Below the pieces are notes generated by a model, which was not told the DNA's origin, ran no database searches, and saw only the letters and a list, made by a program, of their open reading frames with translations. The position numbers and the translations under genes were made by a program. Positions 9,529 through 17,900 of a stretch of 64,000 nt of DNA are shown here, in pieces (positions within the stretch are counted from its first letter, which is position 1; the number at the start of each line of letters is the position of its first letter). Source of the stretch: an uncultured archaeon (GTDB taxonomy: Archaea > Halobacteriota > Methanosarcinia > Methanosarcinales > Methanoperedenaceae); assembly GCA_902386135.1 (NCBI GenBank), contig CABMIB010000043.1:22109-86108 (forward strand). The letters run 5' to 3'.

Positions 9529-10005
9529 ATGACTCCGGCAAATAAGCTCATATCAATAATTATTCTCGGCATGGCACTGTTTTTAATTGCGAACTGGTGG
9601 CAGGATTCACTCTCAAAAACTGAAGGAGACTTCATCAAACTTGGCGGTCTCTCGTTTTACACATCAATAGATAAGGGAACTGAACATGCAAAGAATCTCA
9701 GTAAGCCGATTTTTCTGTATTTCAGATCTGAGACGTGCGAGTGGTGCATAAAATTCGAAGAAGAATCGTTGTCCGATAAAAAAGTCATGGACATCCTCAG
9801 TAAAAATTTCATTCTTATATCGATAGATACGTTCAAACAAAAAAATGTCGCTTCCAACCTCAATGTCCGGAGTACCCCCTATATGATTTTTTTTACTAAA
9901 GACGGCGAAGAGATATCGAGGATACCTGGATACATCCCGACAGATGAGTTCCTTGTTAAATTAAATGAGACGCTTGAAAGTGCTAAAATCAGCCCTAACT
10001 CTTGA
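9529..10005 (+). CDS. Membrane-anchored thioredoxin-fold protein
   Basis: A 158-residue protein. An N-terminal hydrophobic segment (about 5-22) tethers a thioredoxin domain to the outer face of the membrane. The redox motif C-E-W-C is at residues 70-73, and the Thr-cisPro pair falls in STPYM. It fits the thioredoxin_7/DsbD-gamma-like group. Position beside resB-ccsA and among multihaem cytochromes suggests it keeps CXXCH cysteines reduced for haem ligation (inference). The 3' end overlaps the convergent radical SAM gene by 11 nt. Confidence 0.82.
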   Translation: MTPANKLISIIILGMALFLIANWWQDSLSKTEGDFIKLGGLSFYTSIDKGTEHAKNLSKPIFLYFRSETCEWCIKFEEESLSDKKVMDILSKNFILISIDTFKQKNVASNLNVRSTPYMIFFTKDGEEISRIPGYIPTDEFLVKLNETLESAKISPNS

Positions 10006-11449
10006 TTTTGAGAACATATTTATCTATAAATTCCCTCACCTTCTGGGGCATCTTTCCCTTCATCTGGCTTGAGAGGTATGAATCTTCAATCAGTAACTTT
10101 GTTACGTCAATCATGTAGTTTTTCTTGAACTCGCTCATCTCCTCTATCCTCCCGAGCTTATCCATGTAGAACTCCCTGAACGCCCTGAGAAGATGCCTGT
10201 TGAGCTCTTCCCGTGTCATGTTACTGGGTCTGACTATCGGTTCAATAAGGTTGTATTTTGAATAGTCGAATTCTTCAATATACGGGGCAAGTTCAGGATA
10301 GATATCAGAATACGGCCACGGGGCTATGGCAAGGAAAAATGCCAGGTCGGGATTATAATACTGTGCCAGTTTTTGTGCTGCCTCTATGGATTCCGGTGTT
10401 TCATCAGGCATACCGAGGACAAAAGATGTCTCTGAGATAATCCCGGCATTATTGATTATATCAATTGCTTCCTTGGACTGCTCGATTCTAAGGTTCTTAT
10501 GATATCGGTTAAGCGTGTCCTGGCTTGCTGATTCTGCGCCGACATAGATATGAAGGATACCTGCTTTTGTATATTTATTTATTATATCTTTATCACGCAG
10601 GATGTCATCCACCCTGGTTTCCATTAACAGTTCGAGGTCAAGTTTTTTTTCAATAAGCAAATCCAGGATTCTTTCCCATCGTTTGCGGTCAAACGTGGGG
10701 GTTTCGTCCGCTATCATGGCAACATCCACACCATAAGTATTGTTCAGGTATTCTAACTCGGAGACGAAGTTTTCAGGGCTTCGCGCTCTCCATTTCTCTT
10801 TCCAGAAGAGCCTCTGGGAACAGAAGGTGCATTTCTGTGTGCAACCCCTGGATGAACTAACAACTGCCAGCGTGGAGTTTTTCTTGGTCTTGAATGTGTA
10901 ATCTTTCCATTCGATAAGGTTCCATGCCGTCGGTAAAGAGTCAAGGTCTTTTATGAGTGGCCGATCAACTGTGCATGTAATCTTTCCATCCCTTGCGAAG
11001 GCAATCCCTGGGAGATCCGGGTGCTTGCCAGAAAAAATGTAGTCAAGAAGTTCCGTGGTTGTTATCTCACCCTCGCCGCGAATGATATAATCTACTGCAT
11101 TACCATCTTTTTGAAGTATCTCTTCCCAGCAAAAGGCAGGGTGTATGCCGCCCAATAGTGTGATTATCCCGGGATTTACCTCCTTGGCTATCCGGAGGAC
11201 CGCTACGGCATCATAAAGGCTCGATGTGTATGCGGCCGTCCCTACAGCATCCGGATGAGACCTTTTTATATAGTTCTTAATATCATCGAACGTATGGAAC
11301 TTTGACATGGCGTCGTATATCCTGACCTCATACCCGGCATTTTGAAGGCTGCCTGCCACATATACCATGCCAAGCGGCATCCATGTGCCTGCCGACTCAA
11401 GTACGCCGCAATGATAGGGAGGTGTTATTAAAAGAATTTTTTTGCTCAT
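9995..11449 (-). CDS. B12-binding-domain radical SAM protein
   Basis: This 484-residue protein has an N-terminal cobalamin-binding Rossmann-like domain (about 5-145, including VGTAAYTSS and LLGGIHPAF). A radical SAM barrel follows, with the 4Fe-4S cluster motif C203-x3-C207-x2-C210 (GCTQKCTFC). It belongs to the broad BchE/P-methylase-like class, whose members methylate unreactive carbons or cyclise substrates. The substrate cannot be deduced from sequence. It is flanked by cytochrome assembly and cytochrome genes, but no pathway partner is visible. It ends tail-to-tail with the thioredoxin-like gene. Confidence 0.85.
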   Translation of the reverse strand: MSKKILLITPPYHCGVLESAGTWMPLGMVYVAGSLQNAGYEVRIYDAMSKFHTFDDIKNYIKRSHPDAVGTAAYTSSLYDAVAVLRIAKEVNPGIITLLGGIHPAFCWEEILQKDGNAVDYIIRGEGEITTTELLDYIFSGKHPDLPGIAFARDGKITCTVDRPLIKDLDSLPTAWNLIEWKDYTFKTKKNSTLAVVSSSRGCTQKCTFCSQRLFWKEKWRARSPENFVSELEYLNNTYGVDVAMIADETPTFDRKRWERILDLLIEKKLDLELLMETRVDDILRDKDIINKYTKAGILHIYVGAESASQDTLNRYHKNLRIEQSKEAIDIINNAGIISETSFVLGMPDETPESIEAAQKLAQYYNPDLAFFLAIAPWPYSDIYPELAPYIEEFDYSKYNLIEPIVRPSNMTREELNRHLLRAFREFYMDKLGRIEEMSEFKKNYMIDVTKLLIEDSYLSSQMKGKMPQKVREFIDKYVLKIKS

Positions 11450-11750
11450 TGCATTCTCATTAGTTGCTTTTTTTAGTCAGGATTTCAAACATAATCATAT
11501 CTTATATTTAAATTTGCCTTTTTTGTTGATATACTCTCAAGATATAAATTATCTTTGTTCAGTCCAGGGTAGAAAAATGCCTGAAAATACAAATGACTTC
11601 AATGTAATAAACTAGCTGCTTCAATTAGATTTCAAGTAAATTTCAAGTTTACATTTCTTACGCCACATTAAAAAAGGCAGAGGTTTGTATCTGAATCAGT
11701 CCATTCACTATACAAACCTACTGAGCCTACTACAATTTTCTACCTACCTC
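11450..11750. other. Intergenic region, AT-rich, no gene seen
   Basis: I see no coding sequence longer than about a dozen codons. The part nearest the 12-haem gene holds that gene's terminator-like hairpin, described separately. The rest is AT-rich and would contain the minus-strand promoter of the radical SAM gene (TATA-like TATATTTAAATT on either strand near 11500-11515). Confidence 0.5.
11671..11719 (-). terminator. Hairpin plus U-run after the 12-haem cytochrome gene
   Basis: AGGTTTGTAT (11681-11690) pairs perfectly with ATACAAACCT (11710-11719). On the minus strand this 10-bp hairpin is followed by CTGCC and a run of six T, directly downstream of the 12-haem gene's stop at 11751. Confidence 0.55.
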
Positions 11751-13469
11751 TCACCAGATCAATGACCAGTTGGTGGTAACGTTCGCATTACCGTGCCACT
11801 GGCTCGGCTTCCTGTGACAATCGCCGCACTTCCTTATATGCGAGCGGTTCATATCCTGCTGGTAATGGCACATCCAGCAGTCGTTATTATTCACAGTATC
11901 CGGCGGAGTATTGTTAATGTTCTGATGGATGGAATCATTAAAGGCGTTTATATCAACCAAAAATGTCGCACTTACCATCGGATTTGCACCTGTATAGTTT
12001 GTACCGTGGCAACCAACGCAGTCAGTTCCACCTGCGAATGTGATTCTGTGCGGATCGCTTCCGTGGCAGGTTGTGCATTGCGCTCCTCCGTTATGATTTA
12101 TGCCTGGATGGCATGTCCTGCATACTGTTATATCCAGAGTCTGGAGGGACTTCACATCATGCTCGCGGTTGTGGCATAGACCGCAGGATACAGTCTGACT
12201 TAGGGAATGTGATGTATTTTCAATGGAACCGGGGATATTTGTGTTGTTCAGAATTGATCCCGGTCTGGGATGACAGGATGTACAGTTCGGTTTGGTGGTT
12301 AATGAAGTTAGAGTACCATGGCAATCGTTACATGTTGCATTCGAATAGTGCCTATCCTGACCGTAACGCGGGGAAAGATAACTATCAGTTGTTGTTATAT
12401 CATTGTGGCAGTTCACACATGCAAGAGCTGCATTTCCACCTGATGGTGATTTGTGGCAATCGCTGCATGCACCCGACTGAGGATGCTGTACTCCGGGGAA
12501 CATCTGTGGATTGGGATAACTTAAAGCATGACAACCATCGCATTGCGATATGGAAGTATATGTGGTTTGGGATGTACACGCATCATCTGCACAATGGACT
12601 ACATTTAGAGATGTAATGTCCGTAGTGTCGAAATGTCTTGGATGAGCTGTTAAGGGATTGAACGTAGATGGATAATTATTCGTGTGACAATTGGCGCAGC
12701 CCCATCTAAGGACGCTGAACTCTCCTGCCACATTGGGATAACCGGTGATCCTTATTACATACCCACCCTCATCCAGATAATCAGGCAGTGTGAAGTTCCC
12801 TAAATAAGGACCGGTACCGCTCAGGTTAGCTCTTCCAATTTCGCCGCCTGTACTATTATATATAACAGCTTCAAGAGATAGACCGGTAATATAACGACCG
12901 ATATCATTCAGGATCGCTGCTGATATGTTGACTGTACGGAAGTTTACAGGCGAGCCGGTCCATCCGGGCGGGCTGACCATGTACTCCGAGGGACTTGTCC
13001 ATACTCCGGGTTTGAGAGTCACAAGCAAGCTGGGAGATATCGAATCATTGGCTGCGCCTAAATACCAGCTCTCAGGCTTATAATAGTAAGTGGTATTCGC
13101 AGACAGACCTGATAGTCTTATACTTACATTAAATGTATTATTATTCCAGGTACTCCAGCTCCCGTTTGTCAGGTTATTGACATTGGCTTCATTCAGACCA
13201 TAATATACCCTGTTATTTGCGGATACATTGGTGTCCCAGAATATAAAAGAGCCGCTGGAAGTGGGTCCGGAGTTTGCCAGGTTGGAAATAGAAGGAGATG
13301 CATAAGGGTTGGATGCGGCATTTACTCCATTTGTATTCATATTAAAAAAAGGGGTACCTGCGATAATCAAAAATAAAACCGTTGCGCCTGTAATAATGCG
13401 GGCAGTAAGTTTTTGTTTATCGGATTTCAACATCGAGCATATATAACTAAAGTTACCTCTCCTATCCAT
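11751..13469 (-). CDS. Secreted 12-haem c-type cytochrome
   Basis: The protein is about 572 residues from the ATG at 13469, chosen because GGTGAT lies just upstream. An in-frame TTG at 13496 and an ATG at 13433 are alternatives. A signal segment (RIITGATVLFLIIAG) is followed by a fibronectin-III-like domain (SSGSFIFWDTN, TTYYYKPESW), a second beta domain, and then 12 CXXCH motifs: CANCH, CDGCH, CSDCH, CVNCH, CNDCH, CTSCH, CGLCH, CRTCH, CTTCH, CVGCH, CWMCH and CGDCH. There is no C-terminal membrane anchor. The motif order does not match the giant gene's 12-haem unit. A TATA box (ATATAAATAG, about 13511-13520, minus strand) fits transcription from about 13490. Expected role: extracellular electron transfer. 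Confidence 0.9.
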   Translation of the reverse strand: MDRRGNFSYICSMLKSDKQKLTARIITGATVLFLIIAGTPFFNMNTNGVNAASNPYASPSISNLANSGPTSSGSFIFWDTNVSANNRVYYGLNEANVNNLTNGSWSTWNNNTFNVSIRLSGLSANTTYYYKPESWYLGAANDSISPSLLVTLKPGVWTSPSEYMVSPPGWTGSPVNFRTVNISAAILNDIGRYITGLSLEAVIYNSTGGEIGRANLSGTGPYLGNFTLPDYLDEGGYVIRITGYPNVAGEFSVLRWGCANCHTNNYPSTFNPLTAHPRHFDTTDITSLNVVHCADDACTSQTTYTSISQCDGCHALSYPNPQMFPGVQHPQSGACSDCHKSPSGGNAALACVNCHNDITTTDSYLSPRYGQDRHYSNATCNDCHGTLTSLTTKPNCTSCHPRPGSILNNTNIPGSIENTSHSLSQTVSCGLCHNREHDVKSLQTLDITVCRTCHPGINHNGGAQCTTCHGSDPHRITFAGGTDCVGCHGTNYTGANPMVSATFLVDINAFNDSIHQNINNTPPDTVNNNDCWMCHYQQDMNRSHIRKCGDCHRKPSQWHGNANVTTNWSLIW

Positions 13470-13660
13470 ATGATCACCAATTATTGTCCTAATCAAGGTA
13501 AATCAACATACTATTTATATCTGTTGGTTTAATAATGACCGTTGTTGCTTACTGGCCAAATTTTCAGTCCCCTGCATCCTTGCAGTAAATAACCCACCTC
13601 AAGGAATGCGAAAGATAGTTGGATAACGCCGTGCAACCACATTTCATCGAAATAAATTCT

Positions 13661-14350
13661 ATGCCGCCAGAAATATCAATTGTTGTACCTACATACAACG
13701 AAAGCGAAAACATAGGGAATCTTTTACAGGCAGTTTCAAAAACACTTGAAAGTTATGATTATGAAATAATAATAGTAGATGATAATAGCCCGGACGGGAC
13801 AGCCGGAATTGTTCGAAAAATAAGCTGTGAAGATAATAGGATCAGACTGGTGGTACGCAGCGGTAAGCTCGGTCTGGGAAGCGCGATACTTGAAGGATTC
13901 AGCATGGCGGAAGGAAATTACCTTTTAATGATTGATGCTGACCTATCGCATAGACCTGAGGATATAAAGCGATTGATCGATCGCCGCAAAGAGGCTGATA
14001 TTATAATAGGGTCACGCTACATAAAAGGCGGAAGAACGATATGCTGGCCTGTGAAAAGAAGAATCATAAGCAGGATCGCTATTGTTCTTGTAAATCTCTT
14101 TTTTAACTTATCTGTCAAAGACCCTGTGTCGGGATTTGCGCTTTACAAAAAAGAAACTTTTGAGCGTCTTGACGGCAAACTCAAACCGATGGGATATAAA
14201 CTGCTGCTTGAAGTATTGGCAAAATCTCCCGGATTAACTGTTATTGAAATACCGATAACATTCATCAACAGGAAAACCGGAGAATCCAAACTTGGCATGG
14301 ATGAAATTTTGAATTTCATCAAGCTATGCTGGAGCCTTAGGAATACTTGA
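13661..14350 (+). CDS. Family 2 glycosyltransferase, dolichol-phosphate mannose synthase-like
   Basis: A GT-A fold glycosyltransferase of about 229 residues from the ATG at 13661. An in-frame TTG at 13619 and GTG at 13631 would add 10-14 residues. Visible motifs are VVPTYNESENI (nucleotide binding), IIVDDNSPDGT, and the metal-binding MIDADLSHRPED, followed by IIGSRYIKGG. These are typical of DPM1-like enzymes that load a sugar onto a polyprenyl phosphate. It lacks the C-terminal membrane domain of longer homologues. Such a lipid-linked sugar donor fits the heavily sequon-rich surface proteins encoded nearby (inference). Confidence 0.88.
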   Translation: MPPEISIVVPTYNESENIGNLLQAVSKTLESYDYEIIIVDDNSPDGTAGIVRKISCEDNRIRLVVRSGKLGLGSAILEGFSMAEGNYLLMIDADLSHRPEDIKRLIDRRKEADIIIGSRYIKGGRTICWPVKRRIISRIAIVLVNLFFNLSVKDPVSGFALYKKETFERLDGKLKPMGYKLLLEVLAKSPGLTVIEIPITFINRKTGESKLGMDEILNFIKLCWSLRNT

Positions 14351-14486
14351 GTTTTGGGGAGGTTATATTGCTCGTAATGAACCCTCAAGCGAAAGGATTA
14401 TTTTGTTATGGAGTTTATTGGGATATTTATGCTGCAGTAACTGTTTTTATGATATGATGCTCATCATGAGTATTATTATAAACTTG

Positions 14487-14590
14487 AAACGATAAATATA
14501 TATACCAACCTGAGCAATACATAATTATACCCAAATTCACCCCAAATTGGGGAAACATGGGTAGGAATAGGATAGAATAGAGGTGAAAAA
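14487..14590 (+). promoter_or_regulatory. Strong TATA promoter and structured leader of the pentahaem cytochrome
   Basis: CGATAAATATATATACC (about 14490-14506) is a strong BRE/TATA, predicting a start near 14530. The leader contains a near-perfect palindrome, CCCCAA-A-TTGGGG (14540-14552), inside an outer ACCC/GGGT pair. A GAGGTG ribosome-binding site (about 14580) is followed by the ATG at 14596. The hairpin sits between the transcription start and the ribosome-binding site, where it could stabilise the mRNA or modulate translation. Confidence 0.6.
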
Positions 14591-14595
14591 GAAAC

Positions 14596-15933
14596 ATGAA
14601 TAGTAAATTTACTTTAGCCTTGATTGCGCTTGTTGGCGTAGGCGTATTTGCTCTTCCATCTACGATGGCATTGTTTGCAGGGCAGCACTCCTTCTACAAC
14701 ATAGATGCAACAGGTAACCAGGTACCGTGCGTTAAATGCCACGGTGATGTAAAAGCAGAATTAAGCAGTGGTTATTCAGCAACAACAAATACGTCTGGAC
14801 CACACGCTAACTTCAAGTGCGAGTACTGCCACAGGGCTGAGGCAGGCGCTTCAAGCGGTGACGACGCATCAGCAGAACTCACATATGCTGCCGTAGCTCC
14901 GGGCACTGGCTCTATTAAACTCGTAACCACAGTACAGAATTTTGAGAGAGGAAACTTCCCGAAGTCTATAACATATAGGACTGGTATGAATGTAAGCAAC
15001 TGGAATGCGACAGCCTCGGATGTACAAAATCTGGATGGCACAAATTTCGTAGATCAACTTGCATACCGGGATTACCAGGGTAATTACAGGGGCAGCCTGA
15101 CGACTTTTGGTACCGCTGGCACAATATACAACTATTCCAGCAGCGCCGAAGTAGCACTCCGGCCTAATGGAGTACCGAAAGACACCCAATCTACAAAGGA
15201 CGCCGCTTTCAATCCCAGAGCAGTTAACTGGACTTCAAGTACAGCTGCAGTCTATGATTATGCAGGTTCAAGAGAAGTCACACCAGGTTCACAGTACCAT
15301 GCAGCATCGCTAGTCTCATGCATGGAATGCCATGGCGGAGAAAAGGAAACCGGTATTGCAGGATATGTGATCGAAAGTGGACCACCATATAAACATGAGA
15401 CTTGGATAATGAACGGAGAGCTTGCAAGCGATTGTAATGCCTGCCACTATGGTTCAGGTGGACTAAGGGAGCGGAACCTTGCTGCAGGTGGATTCGGTCT
15501 GACCACATATGGCAACGATACAGGTAGTACGGAAGCGCACAAAGACTTCGTAGGAGCCACTGGAGGAGTCCTGAGATTTGGCTACGGTGCAGCTAACGAT
15601 GCCTGCGTTGGATGTCACACACACGTTGCAGTAAGCATCAACTTCCAGAAGAAGTACATGCTGACACTCGATGCCAATGCATTCACAGGTGGAGCCGGCG
15701 GGAGCGCTAACCACGGTAATTGGAGCGTTGGAAACTTCGATTCCAAGGGTACAGTTAATGTCGTAGAATTCGGCAACGGTACCGGCGGAGCATTTGCAAC
15801 AGGCCCCAAGGACTATAACTGGACTGCAGACAAAACTTTGTACCTTGTAAACTCTAACGGCACACAGGGTGCACAGGTCACTGGCATGGACCATACAACC
15901 ACCGACAATTCGTCAGCATTACAAACACAGTAA
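14596..15933 (+). CDS. Secreted pentahaem cytochrome, possible filament-forming subunit
   Basis: A 445-residue protein with an N-terminal signal segment (about 5-25). The motif GQHSFYN is followed by CVKCHGD, CEYCHR, CMECH, CNACH and CVGCHT (five haems), and the protein ends in a Gly/Thr-rich beta region without a membrane anchor. The tetrahaem gene at 17901 shares the same order (GQHSxYN; CxKCHGDV; N-F-x-C-x2-CHR; RGNFP; C-x2-CHT-x2-AVSIN). The 21024 and 21987 products share the first two and last motifs. Its own promoter and terminator suggest a highly expressed single unit. The layout recalls archaeal cytochromes that polymerise into extracellular filaments, with the conserved N-terminal His a candidate inter-subunit ligand; this is inference. 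Confidence 0.88.
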   Translation: MNSKFTLALIALVGVGVFALPSTMALFAGQHSFYNIDATGNQVPCVKCHGDVKAELSSGYSATTNTSGPHANFKCEYCHRAEAGASSGDDASAELTYAAVAPGTGSIKLVTTVQNFERGNFPKSITYRTGMNVSNWNATASDVQNLDGTNFVDQLAYRDYQGNYRGSLTTFGTAGTIYNYSSSAEVALRPNGVPKDTQSTKDAAFNPRAVNWTSSTAAVYDYAGSREVTPGSQYHAASLVSCMECHGGEKETGIAGYVIESGPPYKHETWIMNGELASDCNACHYGSGGLRERNLAAGGFGLTTYGNDTGSTEAHKDFVGATGGVLRFGYGAANDACVGCHTHVAVSINFQKKYMLTLDANAFTGGAGGSANHGNWSVGNFDSKGTVNVVEFGNGTGGAFATGPKDYNWTADKTLYLVNSNGTQGAQVTGMDHTTTDNSSALQTQ

Positions 15934-15935
15934 AT

Positions 15936-15975
15936 GAAATGGGATTTTCCCATTTCTCTTTTTTCTTTTTTAGCT
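15936..15975 (+). terminator. Hairpin/U-run terminator after the pentahaem gene
   Basis: GAAATGGGA (15936-15944), a TTT loop and TCCCATTTC (15948-15956) form a perfect 9-bp hairpin. It is followed by two T-runs and begins two bases after the stop codon. Confidence 0.75.
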
Positions 15976-15977
15976 TA

Positions 15978-16057
15978 AAAATCATTATAAATCTCTTCTA
16001 TCCTGGGGTTAATTATTTATACTGCTGTTCCAGATATATTTCGTATTGAATCGAACA
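15978..16057 (+). promoter_or_regulatory. Promoter/leader of hexahaem cytochrome copy 1, duplicated at 16741-16820
   Basis: A TTAATTATTTATACT TATA element (about 16008-16022) precedes the ATG at 16058 by about 38 nt. The whole stretch from AAAAATCATTATAAATC to the start codon is repeated almost base for base before the second hexahaem gene, so the promoter was duplicated with the gene. Confidence 0.65.
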
Positions 16058-16648
16058 ATGAGAACATTTAGAAAAATTGAACCACTGTATCTTTTAATCT
16101 TCATTTTACTTATCACAGGATTTGCAAAGGCTGATATGCCGGACGGGCACAAGCCCGTTCCATGCATAGGATGCCATCAGGAAGGTTTCAATGCGTATGT
16201 CGGAGAATGTGATAACTGTCATGATTATACGTTGAATGGTAACGGGTTGAATGTACCTCTTCTGGAGGATCGCCATAATCCAAAAATATGCACGGCATGT
16301 CATATGGGAAATACGTTAATCAATGCCACTACTAGAGAAATTTTCCACAATGGTCACAATGTCGTAAGCTGTACCCGTTGTCATACCGAAGATAATTTTA
16401 ATGTTATAAAGATAAAAAGCGATGGATTTAAGTGTGTATCATGCCATGGAACTCAGATTCATTCAATTCATGTCAAAAACCTCCCTAAAGTCTGCCCCAT
16501 ATGCCACGGCTCATGGGCAGCAGGCAAATCTTATCAGGGGAAAGAATCTCCATCATCGGATAAGTCCGAAAAAAAGGAAAAATACGAAGGGTTTACGGCA
16601 TTTTATTTTATAAAAAGTTTAATTAATGCATTATTAGGAATAAAGTGA
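16058..16648 (+). CDS. Hexahaem c-type cytochrome, copy 1
   Basis: A 196-residue protein from the ATG at 16058 (an in-frame TTG at 16046 is less likely). The signal segment (IEPLYLLIFILLITGFAKA) is followed by six haem motifs: CIGCH, CDNCH, CTACH, CTRCH, CVSCH and CPICH, with extra His residues (REIFHNGH, IHSIHVKN) as candidate distal ligands. After a charged linker, a C-terminal segment (FTAFYFIKSLINALLGIK) is hydrophobic or amphipathic and could tether the protein. It is a close paralogue of the next gene. Likely a small electron carrier between membrane and outer cytochromes (inference). Confidence 0.9.
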   Translation: MRTFRKIEPLYLLIFILLITGFAKADMPDGHKPVPCIGCHQEGFNAYVGECDNCHDYTLNGNGLNVPLLEDRHNPKICTACHMGNTLINATTREIFHNGHNVVSCTRCHTEDNFNVIKIKSDGFKCVSCHGTQIHSIHVKNLPKVCPICHGSWAAGKSYQGKESPSSDKSEKKEKYEGFTAFYFIKSLINALLGIK

Positions 16649-16820
16649 TTAATTGAATTAGAAGAGTAACGCCTTGTAAATAGTGATAAAACGTTTAATT
16701 CGATAATTGAATGGGGATATACTTACATAATATTCTCCTTAAAAATCATTATAAATCTTTTCTATCCTGGAGTTAATTATTTATACTACTTTTCCGATAT
16801 GTTTCGTATTGAATCGAACA

Positions 16821-17402
16821 ATGAGCATATTTAGAAAAATTGAACCCCTGTACTTTTTAATCTTCATTCTACTTATCACAGGGTATGCAAAGGCTGAAAT
16901 GCCTGAATCACATAAGCCCGTTCCATGTACCGGATGCCATGTGGAGACCCTTGGTGCAGATGCCGGTGAAGTCAATTGTGAAAACTGCCATTACTACGGA
17001 CTTGATGTAAACAAATTGCAGACAGAACATAATCCGAAGATATGTACAGCCTGTCATATAGGTAATACTACAGCAAATGGGGATGAGAGGGAGATTTTCC
17101 ACAACGGTCACGGCGCCGTGAACTGTACACAATGTCATGTCGAGGATAATTTTACAGTCCTAAAGATAAAAAACGACGGATACAAGTGTGTATCATGCCA
17201 TGGGACAGACGCTCATTTAATCCATGCCAAAAACCTTGCTAAATCCTGCCCCATATGCCATGGCTCATGGGCGGCAGGCAAAGTTTATCAAGGAGGGGAA
17301 GTATATTCCTCAACGAATGACTCTGATAAGGAAAAATTAGAAAGATTTACTATATTTAATTTCATAAGAAATCTGTTTAATGCACTTTTAGGAATTAAAT
17401 AA
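16821..17402 (+). CDS. Hexahaem c-type cytochrome, copy 2
   Basis: A 193-residue protein from the ATG at 16821, paralogous to the preceding gene along its whole length. It has the same signal segment, six CXXCH motifs (CTGCH, CENCH, CTACH, CTQCH, CVSCH, CPICH), the shared GSWAAGK-Y-QG block, and a C-terminal FIRNLFNALLGIK segment. The first half has diverged more than the second. The following gene starts 32 nt downstream, so this copy may lead the long run that continues to about 32 kb. Confidence 0.9.
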   Translation: MSIFRKIEPLYFLIFILLITGYAKAEMPESHKPVPCTGCHVETLGADAGEVNCENCHYYGLDVNKLQTEHNPKICTACHIGNTTANGDEREIFHNGHGAVNCTQCHVEDNFTVLKIKNDGYKCVSCHGTDAHLIHAKNLAKSCPICHGSWAAGKVYQGGEVYSSTNDSDKEKLERFTIFNFIRNLFNALLGIK

Positions 17403-17434
17403 ATAAAAGGATAAGGATAGAAGGTGAATTAAAA

Positions 17435-17899
17435 ATGGATAAGGAGAGAACAGTTAAATTAGCTAAAATATTAGTAGTATTGCTGATATTCTCGGTAGCC
17501 GGGTACTATCTGTACCAGCATGCCCTAGAATATGGTCTGACAAAACCAGCGCTTGTGCTCAAGGTTTCCATGAACGTAACCTCGAAAGGCACACCAATGA
17601 TAAATAACGTAACTTTTGAGCAATCAGGCGTGCCGTTTTTCTATAAAAGGGTAGATTCAATTCCGAATTTCCCTGAAATAGACGTCAATGCCAGGATAAA
17701 CACATTAAGTTCAGCACCGGCAAGCTACTGGGCATCGGAACACGTTAATTTTAATGAACAAGGCACATATAACCTCAGGTTATTCTTCAAGGATGGCTAT
17801 GAGCCAAAACAGGGAGATGTCCTGATACTGCCGATACGTATTATCAGCCATACAGGAGCTGTTGCATACAAGACCACAGCTTTTTACCTGTGGGAGTAA
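17435..17899 (+). CDS. Membrane-anchored secreted protein of unknown function
   Basis: This 154-residue protein has one N-terminal membrane segment (about 9-28, AKILVVLLIFSVAGYYLY). The rest is a beta-rich outer domain with sequons (NVTSK, NNVTF). It carries no cysteines or haem motifs. An AAGGTGA ribosome-binding site precedes the ATG, and its stop is 1 nt before the ATG of the tetrahaem cytochrome. That spacing suggests an accessory or scaffold role for the cytochrome. I do not recognise a family. Confidence 0.75.
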   Translation: MDKERTVKLAKILVVLLIFSVAGYYLYQHALEYGLTKPALVLKVSMNVTSKGTPMINNVTFEQSGVPFFYKRVDSIPNFPEIDVNARINTLSSAPASYWASEHVNFNEQGTYNLRLFFKDGYEPKQGDVLILPIRIISHTGAVAYKTTAFYLWE

Positions 17900-17900
17900 T

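Noticed and set aside
11793..12616. Plus-strand ORFs of 128 and 181 codons
   Set aside because: They are antisense to the 12-haem cytochrome, have no recognisable protein character and mirror its motif pattern.
14772..15894. Several overlapping minus-strand ORFs, the longest 143 codons
   Set aside because: They lie opposite the well-supported pentahaem gene, with its promoter, ribosome-binding site and terminator.
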